64,000 nucleotides of DNA from assembly GCA_947588815.1 (NCBI GenBank), contig CANQAG010000003.1, positions 1-64,000 of the forward strand, written 5' to 3'. Source of the stretch: an uncultured Bacilli bacterium. Lineage in GTDB: Bacteria > Bacillota_I > Bacilli_A > RFN20 > CAG-449. The notes beneath the pieces are model-generated. The model had not been told where the DNA came from. It did not search any database and saw only the letters and a list, made by a program, of their open reading frames with translations. The translations under genes and the position numbers were made by a program. Below, piece by piece: positions 1 to 13,100 of the stretch; position 1 is the stretch's first letter, and the number at the start of each line of letters is the position of its first letter.

Positions 1-143
1 ATTCACGAAATGATTTGCGGCAATCGACTTGTAAAATATTTTTATACTCCATTCCTTACTTGGCCTCGCTAAATCCCCGTTTATCGTTGCTTTATCCTAC
101 CACACCCAGCCACAAAAAGCAATTTCCACGCCCTGTCTGGGCG

Positions 144-177
144 AAAAAGAAAAAGCCTTGACTGCTCAAGGTTTTTT
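144..177 (-). terminator. Intrinsic terminator after lysS
   Basis: On the minus strand a 6-bp perfect stem (CCTTGA / TCAAGG, 156-161 with 166-171, loop of 4) is followed by a T-rich run. It lies just past the lysS stop. A second hairpin (CGCCC / GGGCG, 129-143) follows it without a T-run on the exit side. The T-run on the plus side (172-177) could also let the first hairpin work in the other direction. Confidence 0.7.
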
Positions 178-187
178 CTTATATCTG

Positions 188-2712
<2,525 letters not shown>

Positions 2713-2714
2713 AG

Positions 2715-2746
2715 TCAAAAAAAGAAAGAGAATTTATCTCTTTCTT
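2715..2746 (-). terminator. Intrinsic terminator overlapping ftsH stop and abutting dusB
   Basis: Perfect 10-bp stem on the minus strand (AAGAAAGAGA / TCTCTTTCTT, 2737-2746 with 2722-2731, loop of 5) followed by seven T. The ftsH stop codon lies in the 5' base of the stem and dusB starts three bases after the T-run. Confidence 0.85.
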
Positions 2747-4799
2747 AATTTTTATTTTCACCCGAACTTTCTTCTTTGGGTTCTTCTTGAACCGGTTCTT
2801 TAGAAGTCTCTATCGGTTCGACTTTGGTTTCTTGTTCCGTTTCGTCGAGTGGCAGATGACGATTTTCAATAAGATAGGAAATATCTTCTGCATTTAACGT
2901 TTCTTTTTCTAAGAGAGCTTTAGCAATTAATTCCACATCTTCTTTGTATTTTCTAATAATCTCCAAAGCCTTTTCGTGAGCTTCATCGATAATCTTTCTC
3001 ACTTCTTGATCGACTTCAAAAGCCACCTGATTTGAAAAATTCTTTTGTGTATTATTGTAATCACGTCCTAAGAAAACAGAACCTTGATCTCTTTCATATT
3101 GAATCGGACCCAAAGACGACATTCCATATTGCGTAACCATTAATCTTGCAATACGAGTGGCACTTTCAATATCTTGGTGAGCGCCGGTAGTAATATCGGA
3201 GAAGAAAATTTCTTCCGAAGATCTTCCGCCCAACAACCCGGCAATCTTAGCCAACAATTGCGTCTTTGTCATCAAGAAATAATCGTCTTGCGGAGTCATA
3301 AGGACATGACCTCCTGTGTTTCCACGTGGAATAATCGTGACTTTCCTTACAACATCACTTCCATCTAATTTTAAGCCGATAATCGCATGTCCCGCTTCAT
3401 GATAAGCATCAATTTGTCTTTCTCTTTCAGACATTTTTTTGCTTTTCTTAGCCGGACCCGCGAATTGACGGTCGATGGCTTCATCGATTTCTTTTGTCGA
3501 GATTTCTTTCTTATTTTCTCTGACGGCGAGAATGGCGGCTTCATTGAGTACATTAGCTAAATCGGCACCGGAATATCCCACCGTTCTTTCGGCAATGGCT
3601 TTAAAGTTCACTGTCGGAGAAATGGTTTTATTTCGAGCATGAACTTTGAGAATCTCTTCACGGCCTTGTTTGTCAGGCAAATTTACAGTGATTTGACGAT
3701 CGAAACGACCGGCTCTTAATAGTGCCGGATCCAAAACATCTTCACGGTTAGTCGCGGCAATCACGATAATTCCTAAATTATCGGAGAACCCATCCATTTC
3801 AACAAGCAACTGATTAAGGGTTTGTTCACGTTCATCGTTACCTCCACCCATACCAGCACCTCTTTGACGTCCAACTGCATCTATTTCATCAATAAAGATC
3901 AAACATGGTGTGTTTTGTTTAGCCTTTTTAAACATATCTCTCACACGTCCGGCTCCAACGCCGACGAACATCTCGACAAAGTCAGAACCCGAAATTGAGT
4001 AAAATGGCACACGCGCTTCACCGGCAACGGCTTTGGCTAACAATGTTTTACCGGTTCCCGGAGGGCCTACCAAAAGAACGCCTTTTGGCAACTTTGCGCC
4101 AAATTTTGAATATTTGCCTGGATTTCTCAAATAATCGACGAGCTCGATCATTTCGGCTTTTTCTTCATCGCATCCGGCGACATCATCAAAGTGAACATTG
4201 GTAACTTCTTCTCTTCTGGCGCGGGATTTATTGAAATCTAACGCTGTGTTGTTGGATCTATTAACGCTGGCATTCAATCTTGAGAAGATAAAAATGATGG
4301 CTCCGATACCCAACACAAAGAAAATGATGGTTGGTAACCAATCCATAAATCCATTTGATTCGTAAGCGTTGATAATCGCATAGTTTTGATTGGTATAATA
4401 TAATGTTCCATTATCTGTCGTTCTTGTTTTGACAATCGTGTCGATATACGATAAGTTTGCTTCTGTAAGCAATCCGGAACTTGTAAAACTATAACGAATT
4501 TCACGGTTTTGAGCGTCGTTAGCTAGATAATAGCCCGCAATGGTCAATTTACCTTCGTTATATCGAGTTACTTGAAGTGATTCGATTTTTTGATTCCATA
4601 AAAACGACTTTTCATAATCGTTGACTTCATTACCATCTGCATCGCGATGAGTGACGATAATCTCGCCCCATGCGACATCAGAATGTTGCGAAGATCCATA
4701 GGAATTGTTATTAAATAGTAACGTTATCGCAACGACAATAACTAAGATTAAAAGATAAGGGGCGACATAGCCGATCCAACTTCCTTTTTTCTTTTTCAT
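2745..4799 (-). CDS. ftsH: ATP-dependent zinc metalloprotease FtsH
   Basis: Membrane-anchored AAA+ protease that degrades misfolded membrane proteins and regulators. It has 684 residues. Two transmembrane segments (about 9-29 and 154-174) enclose an extracytoplasmic domain. Walker A is GPPGTGKT (245-252), the Walker B region is CLIFIDEID (about 299-307), and the zinc site is HEAGH (467-471). The acidic C-terminal tail (residues about 650-684) is rich in Glu and Lys. It follows tilS; hpt, which separates these two in Bacillus, is absent. GGAGG lies 12 bases before the ATG. Confidence 0.98.
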   Translation of the reverse strand: MKKKKGSWIGYVAPYLLILVIVVAITLLFNNNSYGSSQHSDVAWGEIIVTHRDADGNEVNDYEKSFLWNQKIESLQVTRYNEGKLTIAGYYLANDAQNREIRYSFTSSGLLTEANLSYIDTIVKTRTTDNGTLYYTNQNYAIINAYESNGFMDWLPTIIFFVLGIGAIIFIFSRLNASVNRSNNTALDFNKSRARREEVTNVHFDDVAGCDEEKAEMIELVDYLRNPGKYSKFGAKLPKGVLLVGPPGTGKTLLAKAVAGEARVPFYSISGSDFVEMFVGVGAGRVRDMFKKAKQNTPCLIFIDEIDAVGRQRGAGMGGGNDEREQTLNQLLVEMDGFSDNLGIIVIAATNREDVLDPALLRAGRFDRQITVNLPDKQGREEILKVHARNKTISPTVNFKAIAERTVGYSGADLANVLNEAAILAVRENKKEISTKEIDEAIDRQFAGPAKKSKKMSERERQIDAYHEAGHAIIGLKLDGSDVVRKVTIIPRGNTGGHVLMTPQDDYFLMTKTQLLAKIAGLLGGRSSEEIFFSDITTGAHQDIESATRIARLMVTQYGMSSLGPIQYERDQGSVFLGRDYNNTQKNFSNQVAFEVDQEVRKIIDEAHEKALEIIRKYKEDVELIAKALLEKETLNAEDISYLIENRHLPLDETEQETKVEPIETSKEPVQEEPKEESSGENKN

Positions 4800-4867
4800 C
4801 TATACAAATTACCTCCTATAAAATAGTCTAATTTTGTGCTCTCATAAATTTTATATTTATGCATTGT

Positions 4868-6100
4868 TTATTTTACCACAATAATCGGATTGTTTTCTAT
4901 ATTATTTGACACCACTTTATTTTGCAAGGGAATATAAATAATATTTCCATTTTTATCCACGATAAGCGGCCACCTTTTTCTTTTATCAAGTGGAATCTTG
5001 CGATTAATGAAAATTCTTCTTACCGATTTATGAATCTTTCCAAATTTTATGACATCACCGGGTTGAAAAGTACGGATTATTAACGGATAAGAATAATCGA
5101 AGACATTTATCTTTGAAGTATCGGTTGTAAGATTTAAATAAAAATATTCATTGTCGATAATTTGTGGTGTTTCCACTATAAATTCATAATGAAAATCGTC
5201 GCCGAATTTGCTTAAAGATAGGTAATCATAAGATTTTAACAAATAGTATGGTGGATCTAAAAGCATTTTAGCGTGAGCTTTTTGACTTCTAATTAGTCTT
5301 TTTATTTCACGAATTCGCTTGGCACCTAATTTTACCGAAATAAACGGCAAAACTTTTGTAATATACGCAAAAAGTAAGCGCGTTTCTTCTTCTTCACTCA
5401 AACAAACAATCTCTGAAATCATCAGTTTATCTTGCTGTAGAAAAGGTTCTATCTTTTGTATGGTTTTTTTTAATTTTTGATTTTCATTATCGATTTCTTT
5501 CATCATTTCATCAATTTCATTTTCGGTCATTTTAGAAACTTGATGATGACGAATATAATTACGGGTATAATCATCGGTGTTATTACTTTCGTCAATCGAA
5601 TAAGGAATTTGATTTCGTTTGCAATAATTTAAAAGTTCAATTTTTCGATATTCTAAAAGCGGGCGAATTACCCTCATTCCTTTAATTGATGTCTCGCTAT
5701 TTAATCCATAATACGATACCAAATTACCACGCGATTTTTGCATTAAATAAGTTTCTAAAAGATCATCTTTATGATGTGCGACAAAAAGTCCGTCGGCATG
5801 ATATTTAAGATACATTTTTTTAAAGAAATCATACCGTATTTCCCGAGCCCAAGCTTGAAAATTACCTTTTGGTTTTAAATCTATAGTATCAAGAACATGT
5901 ATTTCATATCCTTTTTCTTTGGCATATAAAGCAACCATTTCTTGTTCTTGATTCGAAACCTTACGACGATGATAGTTGACATGCAAAACCACAAGTTTCA
6001 ATTTTAAATCGGCTAACATTTTTAAAAGAGCCATCGAATCTGGCCCTCCGGAAACCGCGATTAAATATATTCTATTCACATCGTAAGAGAATTTTTGCAT
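4868..6100 (-). CDS. tilS: tRNA(Ile)-lysidine synthase
   Basis: Converts the wobble cytidine of the CAU-anticodon tRNA-Ile to lysidine, using ATP and lysine, so that it reads AUA. The N-terminal PP-loop motif SGGPDS is at residues 17-22, with AHHKDDLLETYLMQ and the RPLLEYRK stretch further on. The C-terminal half is the small TilS substrate-binding region. Its 410 residues are in the normal range. It sits between spoIIE and ftsH, the conserved Firmicutes location. Confidence 0.95.
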   Translation of the reverse strand: MQKFSYDVNRIYLIAVSGGPDSMALLKMLADLKLKLVVLHVNYHRRKVSNQEQEMVALYAKEKGYEIHVLDTIDLKPKGNFQAWAREIRYDFFKKMYLKYHADGLFVAHHKDDLLETYLMQKSRGNLVSYYGLNSETSIKGMRVIRPLLEYRKIELLNYCKRNQIPYSIDESNNTDDYTRNYIRHHQVSKMTENEIDEMMKEIDNENQKLKKTIQKIEPFLQQDKLMISEIVCLSEEEETRLLFAYITKVLPFISVKLGAKRIREIKRLIRSQKAHAKMLLDPPYYLLKSYDYLSLSKFGDDFHYEFIVETPQIIDNEYFYLNLTTDTSKINVFDYSYPLIIRTFQPGDVIKFGKIHKSVRRIFINRKIPLDKRKRWPLIVDKNGNIIYIPLQNKVVSNNIENNPIIVVK

Positions 6101-6144
6101 AATTTTACCTTCGATTACAATTTTGCACTATAGGCATTAATTTT

Positions 6145-8313
6145 TCAATTATAATACCGCGACTTTACGACTTTTAAAACACACAATGTTTTATCATCTT
6201 CTTCATCTTTATTTTTAATAAGTGCATCGTATAATAGATCTGCCATTTTACTAGTTTCCACCATTTTAATCGCTTCCATATTTTCAAGTAAAAAGTTTTC
6301 TTCTATTACTCCAAAACCATCGCTCATTAAAATAATTATATCCTCTTCTTCTAAGAAGAAGTCTTCATAGACAATATCTAAATCGGCTACGATACCCAAA
6401 GGTGGGAAAATTTTATCGAGAGTAATAATTTTTCCTTTACGATAAATATAAGACGGAAAAGAACCGCTTTTATAAATTCTCGCTTTTTTATTGGTTAAAT
6501 CTATTTTTAAGAAATCCAATGTCGCATACATTTCATGCATCGATTTTGATTTTACCAAAGTATTCAAATTTTCGATAATTTTTCTTTCGTCACTTTCAAG
6601 CTTTTGATAAGCTTTAAGGCTTTTTATCACATAAGACGAAACAAGATTGGCATTTTTATCGTGTCCCATTCCATCTGAAAGCACGATAAACTCCGCACCA
6701 CTTCTTTTAAAGCCATCAATTTGATCTCCGGAATCTATCGGTTTTGAAGAGAGACATAGACCTTTTTCGATTTCGATAACATTTTGAGAAGATAACACCA
6801 AAACAGTGCCACTACGTAAATCATCTTCTTGTTTAACATAAAAGTTTTTTCTTAAAATGTTGCGTGTTATATCCACTATTTTATCTACATCAAAATCTTC
6901 AACTCCTATTTCCAATATCAATTCAACTCCATCATACGCGTGGATCTTAATTTGATAATGAAGCGCATCATAGTTTTGCTTTAATCGCTCGTATTTCGAC
7001 TTAAATTCTTCACCATCGTCTAATTCTTTTAACGGACGATAGATATTTTCGATTTCATTTTGATAAAGTTTTTTTCGTTCTTCTGCTTGATGGCGATAAC
7101 TAAGTTCCCCTAGATAAAAATCATGTGCCACTTCACTGCGTCTAATAAGTTTATATGGATAAAGGCATTTGTCGATGATTTCTTGTCGATTTTGTTTTGT
7201 CGCATTATCTTTTATTAATGCTTCTTTCAAAGAATTAAGACTACAAGAGTTTTGCAATTCACATTCACTACAAAGCGAAGCATCAAGATTGTGTTTGGCT
7301 TTTTCAAAAGCCGGGGTTTCATGATCTAACGATGGATCTAAAACACAATCCAGATAAGATACTATTGAGCGAACTTTGCTACGAGTGGCATTAGCAAATT
7401 GAACATTCTTTAACACTTGAAGATCTTCATTTCGTTTAAAAATGTTTTCAAGATCATCGATCCATTCTTGTTTTATAAAAAGATTTAAAAGAAAAGCTAA
7501 TATTCCTTGATAAAAGAAACCATTAAGATAAAAAGTCGGTGTCAAAAGAATATTCAGCAATACAAAACTAACTAAAAATATATAGGAATTATATTTGGTT
7601 TTAACTAATGACGACAGCAAAAGAGAAGCCGCTGAAATCAATAAAATGTTAAGTCCGACACCTTTAAATAGGTATAATAAGAAAGCTCCTAAAACAATCG
7701 AAGAGCCACTTACAAGAAAAGAAGTACATTTTTTAAAAACCAAATGCACTAAATTAAAAAATGCGATAAACAGCGCGTCGATTCCCAAAAACAAAATCGA
7801 AAGAGACGAAATAACTAACACTTTATAACGGTCATCAAAAACCGCATAATCATCATTTATCACTTTTTCAAGATTAATGAATGCCAGTAATAATCCATAA
7901 GAGAAAAAAACATTTATTAATCCATTAAGAAATTGAAAAAAATCGGGGTAATTAACAAGATAAATGGTAAAAACAAAAATATTCGTAAAGATAAAACTTA
8001 AGTAATTTTTAAAAATGGAATTTGCTTTTAAAAGTTTAGAGAATGTTTCTAAAAACAAAAATATAAAACAAACAACACTCAACTCTAGTCCATAATTAAT
8101 ATTGATAAGAAATCCTACTAATATTAACGTAAAATTAGTGACAATGGCGGTAATATACTCTTGCCGATACGCAAAATATAATAAAACCATCACAAACGGA
8201 TTAAACAAATATGCTGTGTTGAATAATGCTACCAACAACGAAAGTAATCCAAAAATAAAATATATGAATATTGTACTGCGCTCTTCTTTTAACGTTTTAA
8301 TATTTTCTATCAT
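6145..8313 (-). CDS. spoIIE: Stage II sporulation protein E, PP2C-type phosphatase
   Basis: In Bacillus, SpoIIE sits at the asymmetric septum and dephosphorylates SpoIIAA to release sigma-F in the forespore. This 722-residue protein has about ten membrane segments in residues 10-290, a linker with a Cys cluster (CSECELQNSC), and a C-terminal PP2C domain with metal-binding motifs LSDGMGH (near 546-552) and LMSDGFG (near 660-667). It is about 100 residues shorter than the Bacillus protein. ATG 8313 is preferred over a start at 8337 because GGTGAG precedes it. Its presence is strong evidence for sporulation ability, now or in a recent ancestor. Confidence 0.95.
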   Translation of the reverse strand: MIENIKTLKEERSTIFIYFIFGLLSLLVALFNTAYLFNPFVMVLLYFAYRQEYITAIVTNFTLILVGFLININYGLELSVVCFIFLFLETFSKLLKANSIFKNYLSFIFTNIFVFTIYLVNYPDFFQFLNGLINVFFSYGLLLAFINLEKVINDDYAVFDDRYKVLVISSLSILFLGIDALFIAFFNLVHLVFKKCTSFLVSGSSIVLGAFLLYLFKGVGLNILLISAASLLLSSLVKTKYNSYIFLVSFVLLNILLTPTFYLNGFFYQGILAFLLNLFIKQEWIDDLENIFKRNEDLQVLKNVQFANATRSKVRSIVSYLDCVLDPSLDHETPAFEKAKHNLDASLCSECELQNSCSLNSLKEALIKDNATKQNRQEIIDKCLYPYKLIRRSEVAHDFYLGELSYRHQAEERKKLYQNEIENIYRPLKELDDGEEFKSKYERLKQNYDALHYQIKIHAYDGVELILEIGVEDFDVDKIVDITRNILRKNFYVKQEDDLRSGTVLVLSSQNVIEIEKGLCLSSKPIDSGDQIDGFKRSGAEFIVLSDGMGHDKNANLVSSYVIKSLKAYQKLESDERKIIENLNTLVKSKSMHEMYATLDFLKIDLTNKKARIYKSGSFPSYIYRKGKIITLDKIFPPLGIVADLDIVYEDFFLEEEDIIILMSDGFGVIEENFLLENMEAIKMVETSKMADLLYDALIKNKDEEDDKTLCVLKVVKSRYYN

Positions 8314-8348
8314 TTTCTCACCGCAACTAGCGTACACTAGGCGATTAG

Positions 8349-8374
8349 AAAAAAAGGTCGATATCCGTCGACCT
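8349..8374 (-). terminator. Intrinsic terminator between divIC and spoIIE
   Basis: 7-bp perfect stem (AGGTCGA / TCGACCT; 8368-8374 with 8355-8361, loop of 6) followed on the minus strand by six T. It overlaps the divIC stop codon, so spoIIE should have its own promoter in the short gap (8314-8348). Confidence 0.8.
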
Positions 8375-8660
8375 AAGAAAAGATAATTACAACATTGCCA
8401 TTATCGAAAATATAACTATTACCATTATGATAAAATACTGAATAATATGTCGCATCATTAGCTAGCTTGTCGCTTAAGTTTTTTAAATGCTCTTGTTCTA
8501 AAACCACCGCTTGTTTTTCAGATTCTAAAGCTTGATTTTTTGTATAAGCATTGTAGACATTTATCGAAACCACCAACAAAAGACCAATTGAAAAGATAAA
8601 AATACAAAGCGAGAAAATACTAATGATTCGATTGGTTTTTATCGATACTTTCTGTTTCAT
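8373..8660 (-). CDS. divIC: Septum formation initiator DivIC/FtsB family
   Basis: Bitopic division protein that in Bacillus forms the DivIB-DivIC-FtsL complex at the septum. The 95 residues comprise a short cytoplasmic tail, one transmembrane helix (about 13-33), a coiled-coil stretch (about 36-62) and a small extracytoplasmic end, the standard family layout. AAGGAA precedes the ATG. It overlaps the 3' end of yabQ by 41 bases, longer than usual. The yabP-yabQ-divIC order is the conserved Firmicutes arrangement. Confidence 0.88.
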   Translation of the reverse strand: MKQKVSIKTNRIISIFSLCIFIFSIGLLLVVSINVYNAYTKNQALESEKQAVVLEQEHLKNLSDKLANDATYYSVFYHNGNSYIFDNGNVVIIFS

Positions 8661-9051
8661 TGCGTTTTTCCTTTCGATTTTTCTTTTGTTTAATTATAGC
8701 AATTACTTTCTGTTTTTTCAATTTTGCTGGAACAATAATTTCTTTTTCTATGACCTTTGCGACAGATTCAAATACTTTGTTAAAATGTTGTGCATAAAAT
8801 CGATAATATAGAAGAGCTCCAAGAAAAATGCCTAAGATATAAAAAATATTTAAAACTCCATCAGTGTAAAAGCAAAGAAAAGAAAAATAAACTAGAGTCG
8901 ATATCAAGAAAAAAATGATTTCAGGTATCAAACGGACAAAAAAACCTTTACAATGGTAAAAAATCCGATTAAAAGCCGACCATGAAAAAAGCAGTAACGC
9001 CCCAAAAAGCATCGACCCGATAAATGCTTGAAACTGATTCAATAATGGCAT
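8620..9051 (-). CDS. yabQ: Spore cortex biosynthesis protein YabQ
   Basis: YabQ is a membrane protein required in Bacillus for spore cortex formation. This 143-residue product has about four hydrophobic segments in residues 5-105 and a highly basic, Lys-rich C-terminal tail. The identification rests on family-like sequence, membrane layout and its place between yabP and divIC. Its start codon overlaps the yabP stop in a TAATG arrangement, implying translational coupling. The 3' end overlaps divIC by 41 bases. Confidence 0.88.
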   Translation of the reverse strand: MPLLNQFQAFIGSMLFGALLLFSWSAFNRIFYHCKGFFVRLIPEIIFFLISTLVYFSFLCFYTDGVLNIFYILGIFLGALLYYRFYAQHFNKVFESVAKVIEKEIIVPAKLKKQKVIAIIKQKKNRKEKRNETESIDKNQSNH

Positions 9052-9335
9052 TATTTAAACAGCTTTGAGAAAAATCCTTCTTTGCTTTTGTCTTTTGTTT
9101 TTCCAACATATTGAGCACTATCCACTCGATCACCTTTAATCGAAAGAATTCCTTTTTGCAAGTCCATAGTTCCTAACGCTAATTTTTGCCCGCTGATGTG
9201 AACGTGTCCCAATATCGTGTCAATCAAAAACTCATTACTATCAAAGCTATCTAATTTTGTTACACCCGTAAGTTCAACACTAGTTCTAGATGTAATCGTG
9301 ATTTTACTATCTCCATGCGTATCCATCGTTTCCAT
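9051..9335 (-). CDS. yabP: Sporulation protein YabP
   Basis: YabP is a small mother-cell protein needed for cortex/coat assembly in Bacillus, where it is under sigma-E control. The 94-residue product has the family beta-rich pattern (RTSVELTGVTKLDSFDSNEF followed by LGHVHISGQKLAL). GGAGG lies seven bases before the ATG. That ribosome binding site is inside the 3' arm of the yabO terminator hairpin, so structure could limit its translation. Forms a unit with yabQ. Confidence 0.9.
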   Translation of the reverse strand: METMDTHGDSKITITSRTSVELTGVTKLDSFDSNEFLIDTILGHVHISGQKLALGTMDLQKGILSIKGDRVDSAQYVGKTKDKSKEGFFSKLFK

Positions 9336-9370
9336 AAAAAAGCCTCCACTTAGTAATGTTTATGTGAAGG
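9336..9370 (-). terminator. Terminator after yabO whose 3' arm is the yabP ribosome binding site
   Basis: Minus strand stem CCTTCAC / GTGGAGG (9364-9370 with 9343-9349, one G-U pair) followed by six T. The GGAGG in the 3' arm is also the only ribosome binding site for yabP, and the T-run ends at its ATG. Confidence 0.65.
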
Positions 9371-9374
9371 TTTT

Positions 9375-9632
9375 TTAAATAATTACTTTATCTTCTAATA
9401 TTTCAAACATCTCCGAAGCTTCATTTTTAGTTGTATGCTCTTTAATTTCACGAACTGCAATCTTCAAAATTCTTTCGCCTAAAGTCAATTCAAGAACATC
9501 TCCGACTTTTACCTCAGAACTAGGTTTACAAACTTTGCCGTTTAATTTTACAAAACCAAGATCCAACACATCTTTAGCGATTGTTCTTCTTTTAATCACA
9601 CGGGCATTTTTTAAATATTTGTCAACTCTCAC
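9375..9632 (-). CDS. yabO: S4-domain RNA-binding protein (YabO/Hsp15-like)
   Basis: 85-residue S4-domain protein of the RqcP/YabO group. In Bacillus, RqcP binds stalled 50S subunits and helps RqcH extend C-terminal alanine tails during ribosome rescue. The S4 fold is seen in MRVDKYLKNARVIKRRTIAK and FVKLNGKVCKPSSEVKVGD. The start is GTG at 9632, with AAAGGA six bases upstream, inside the 3' end of spoVT. Position between spoVT and yabP is conserved. The RqcP role is inferred from the family. Confidence 0.88.
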   Translation of the reverse strand: MRVDKYLKNARVIKRRTIAKDVLDLGFVKLNGKVCKPSSEVKVGDVLELTLGERILKIAVREIKEHTTKNEASEMFEILEDKVII

Positions 9633-9635
9633 TTT

Positions 9636-10160
9636 TTATCCTTTCATCATATTGCTAATAAGAAGAGCAAATGTCTCGATCGTTTTTATTTCTCCATCAT
9701 CTAAAGCTTCTCTACGGATAAAAATTATTGATCCGATCGGATTATCCAATAAATAAACCGGAAAAACCACAGATGATTCTGATTCTTCTTGATTTAATTT
9801 TATCATCATCGTCTCTTTTTGTGAATGAGTTTTTATCCTCATTAAATCAACGACTTCATTATCCAATAAGCTTCCTGGAGCATATGACATTCTTTTTTCG
9901 CCATAAGAAGCAAGAATCATTTCTAAATCAGTAATTAAAACCGTTCCCGCTAATTTTTCATATATGCTAATCGCGATTTTATGGAACATTTCTCCCGATC
10001 CCTTCAAGGTTGAATATTTGTCTAGCACGATATGATTATTTTCATCCAAAAAAATTTCAACATTGTCGTTTTCGTTAATCATCAAGCGTTTTCGCATATG
10101 AATCGGAATCACAATTCTTCCTAAACTGTCGACTCTTCTAATTACACCATTAGGCATCAT
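9636..10160 (-). CDS. spoVT: Stage V sporulation protein T (AbrB-type regulator)
   Basis: Forespore transcription regulator that modulates sigma-G genes in Bacillus. The N-terminal 50 residues form the AbrB swapped-hairpin DNA-binding domain (GVIRRVDSLGRIVIPIHMRK), followed by a GAF-like domain, giving 174 residues, the family's usual size. GGTG precedes the ATG at 10160; a second ATG follows at 10157 and an in-frame GTG lies at 10166. It lies between mfd and yabO, the standard location (yabM and yabN are missing). Confidence 0.92.
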   Translation of the reverse strand: MMPNGVIRRVDSLGRIVIPIHMRKRLMINENDNVEIFLDENNHIVLDKYSTLKGSGEMFHKIAISIYEKLAGTVLITDLEMILASYGEKRMSYAPGSLLDNEVVDLMRIKTHSQKETMMIKLNQEESESSVVFPVYLLDNPIGSIIFIRREALDDGEIKTIETFALLISNMMKG

Positions 10161-10184
10161 AATCACCGATTCTTACTATTTCCA

Positions 10185-13100
10185 TTATTTAACCAATTTA
10201 TTAATAGCAATTAAAAGTTTCTCTAAATCATCTAAATATTGTCCGGTTTTTATTAACCTTAATTTCAACTTACGATCTTGATATGATACACGAATATTTT
10301 TGGCGATATCTTGAACTTCATTAAAAAGCAAAATACCGATTTTATTAATTCTTGAAGCTTCTGAAGATAACTCGATAATAATCTGACCTCCTTCTTCTTT
10401 TACTGATTCAATACCAGGATTGGAAGATAAAATATCGATTTTTCTTTTTCTAAGTAAAGCTTCTACTTCTTTTGGCAAACGACCATAGATATCCCTAATT
10501 TTGGCGCGATATAAAATCAGTTGCGGAAGAGTATTAATTTCTTGTATTTCTTGATATAGCTCAAGCTTATCTCCATCGTCCGCATAAGCTTTCGGAATAT
10601 AACCTTCAATTGGAATATTAGTTACTCTAGTAACGACTTTTTCTTTCTTTATTCCCTTTTTTTCTTCAATCACTTCGTTTAACAAGCGAATATACATATC
10701 GATGCCGACGGTTTCTATAAACCCGGATTGTTCTGAACCTAAAATATCTCCGGCTCCTCTAATCGTCAAATCACACTGAGCAATTTTATAACCTGATCCT
10801 AATTCTGCAAATTCTTTAATCGCACTCAATCGCTTTCTCGCTTTTTCATTTAAAACCTTGTGTTCATTGTATAGTAAATAAGCGTAGGCGATACGATTGC
10901 TTCGACCTACCCTTCCTTTAATTTGATATAGCTGTGAAAGTCCAAAAGTATCAGCTTCTTCAATGATTATCGTGTTGGCGTTTGGAATATCAATTCCCGT
11001 TTCAATAATCGACGTACAAACCAAAATGTTCACTTCGCCGTTATATACCTTATTCATCGTATCTTCGACCACTTCGCGATCCATTTGACCATTGCAAACC
11101 GCAACTTTAGCGCCTTTAATTTGAGTTTGTAAACTACGTGCTACTTGAAAAATGTTACTTACATGGTTATGTAAGTAAAACACTTGCCCATTTCTAGCTA
11201 ATTCTCTTTCTATTACTTCTTGCACGAGACTTTTAGAATAAGGCATCACATATGTTTGAATCGGCATTCGATTAATCGGCGCGCTATTTAAAGTCGAAAC
11301 GCTCCGTATTCCTAAAAGTGACATTTGTAAGGTTCTTGGAATCGGGGTTGCCGTCAAAGTGAGAACATCTATTTGATTGGCGATTTCTTTGATTCGCTCT
11401 TTGTGTTCCACTCCAAAACGTTGTTCTTCATCAACAATCAATAATCCTAACGATGGAATTTCTATTTCTTTAGACAACAAACGATGAGTACCGATGATAA
11501 AATCAATCTTCTTTTCTTTAATCTGCTTAATGTTCTCTTTTTGAGTGCTTTCGTTAACAAAGCGCGAAAACAAAGCGATCTTAACTCCAAAAAGGGCGAA
11601 TCTTTCTAATGCTCGCTCATAATGTTGGCGCGCAAGAATCGTGGTTGGACAAAGTAACGCGACCTGTTTTCCGCTTAAAATGGCTTTAAATGCCGCACGA
11701 AATGCCACTTCGGTTTTTCCAAATCCGACATCCCCACATAAAAGCCGATCCATCGGTGTGCTTTTTTCCATATCTGCCTTTATTTCCGCTATCGCCTTTT
11801 CTTGATCTTGTGTTAACGGATAAGGAAAAGCTCTTTCAAACTCCCGTTGCATATCGTCATCGTTAGCAAAAGTAAATCCTTCGACACTTTCGCGTTTTGA
11901 ATATAATTCTAAGAGCCGTTCGGCCATCAGATTAACTTTTTCTTTAATCTTCTTTTTTGTTTTGCTCCATTCATTGCCACCCAAATGATTTAATTTAGGA
12001 ACCGCACCTTCTTTTGAAACAAATTTACGCACTAATTTAAATTGTTCAAGAGGAACATAAAGAACTTCTTTTTTTTGATATCTGATTTTTAGAAAATCTT
12101 TTTTTATTCCTCCTATTTCGAGATTTACTATCGCCTCAAATTGGCCGATTCCGTTTTCTTCATGTACCACATAGTCGCCGATTTGAAGATCTTCATAGGA
12201 ATTTAAAACTTTCGCTTCTTTGTATCGATGCATAAAGCGCGTTAAATGATTACGGTATCCAAAAATTTCACGAGCCGAAAGATAACAAACTTTTTCATCG
12301 ATAAGTTCAAATCCTTCATTAAGATTCATCTTGCATATTCCTAAATTGTTTTTAGGTGAGAGGTTGGGTTCAATAATTTCATATTCTCTTTCATATTCGT
12401 CAAGATATTCTATAAAAGTGTTAAATTGTGTTTCTCCAAGAGCAACAATGACTTTGTTCCCTTCCACAATATATTTGTCGATAATTTCCAACGCTTTAAA
12501 TATCGAACCTCCCAGAAAAGGAATCGGTCTCATTCTAAGACTTTGATCATCAATATTATTGAACTGACTGGAGACTAATAAATTATTCTTGTTTTGCGTG
12601 ATAATTTTTTCAAAATCTAAATTAAGCTTTATTTTTTCTAATGTATATCCTTTTTGGGCTAATTCAGTATAAAAATCAAAAGCTTCGTGAACATTAAGAT
12701 TGTAAGCGTCACGACATCTGGTTATGTCATATATAACCATAATATCCGGCTCAAAATATTGCAAAATGGAGTATGGATCATCGTTGAAATATGAATAATA
12801 TTTATATGTGTTTTCATTAAAACCATTTTCTTTGATATCTTCTAAATCGTTTCTTGTTTTTTCGATTAAATTTGTTTTAGAGTCAAAATCGAGTTTTAGA
12901 CTCTCGCTTTTAATTTCCAGTTCTAAGTTAGCTACTCCTTTTTCTAGCTGTCTATCAGTAATTAAAAGTTCGTTTGACGGAAAAATTTTTACAGAGGGCA
13001 ATTCTTCGCTTGTTGAACGTTGCGTATCTATTGAAAAATATCTTAATGATTCAATCTCATCATCAAAAAAATTTATTCTTATTGGTTGCTCTAGATTTAT

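Noticed and set aside
1..52. Possible start of a minus-strand gene (ATG at 52, 17 codons to the window edge)
   Set aside because: No ribosome binding site at a sensible distance and too little sequence to judge.
129..143. Second hairpin CGCCC/GGGCG beside the lysS terminator
   Set aside because: No T-run on the exit side, so not called as a terminator; role unknown.
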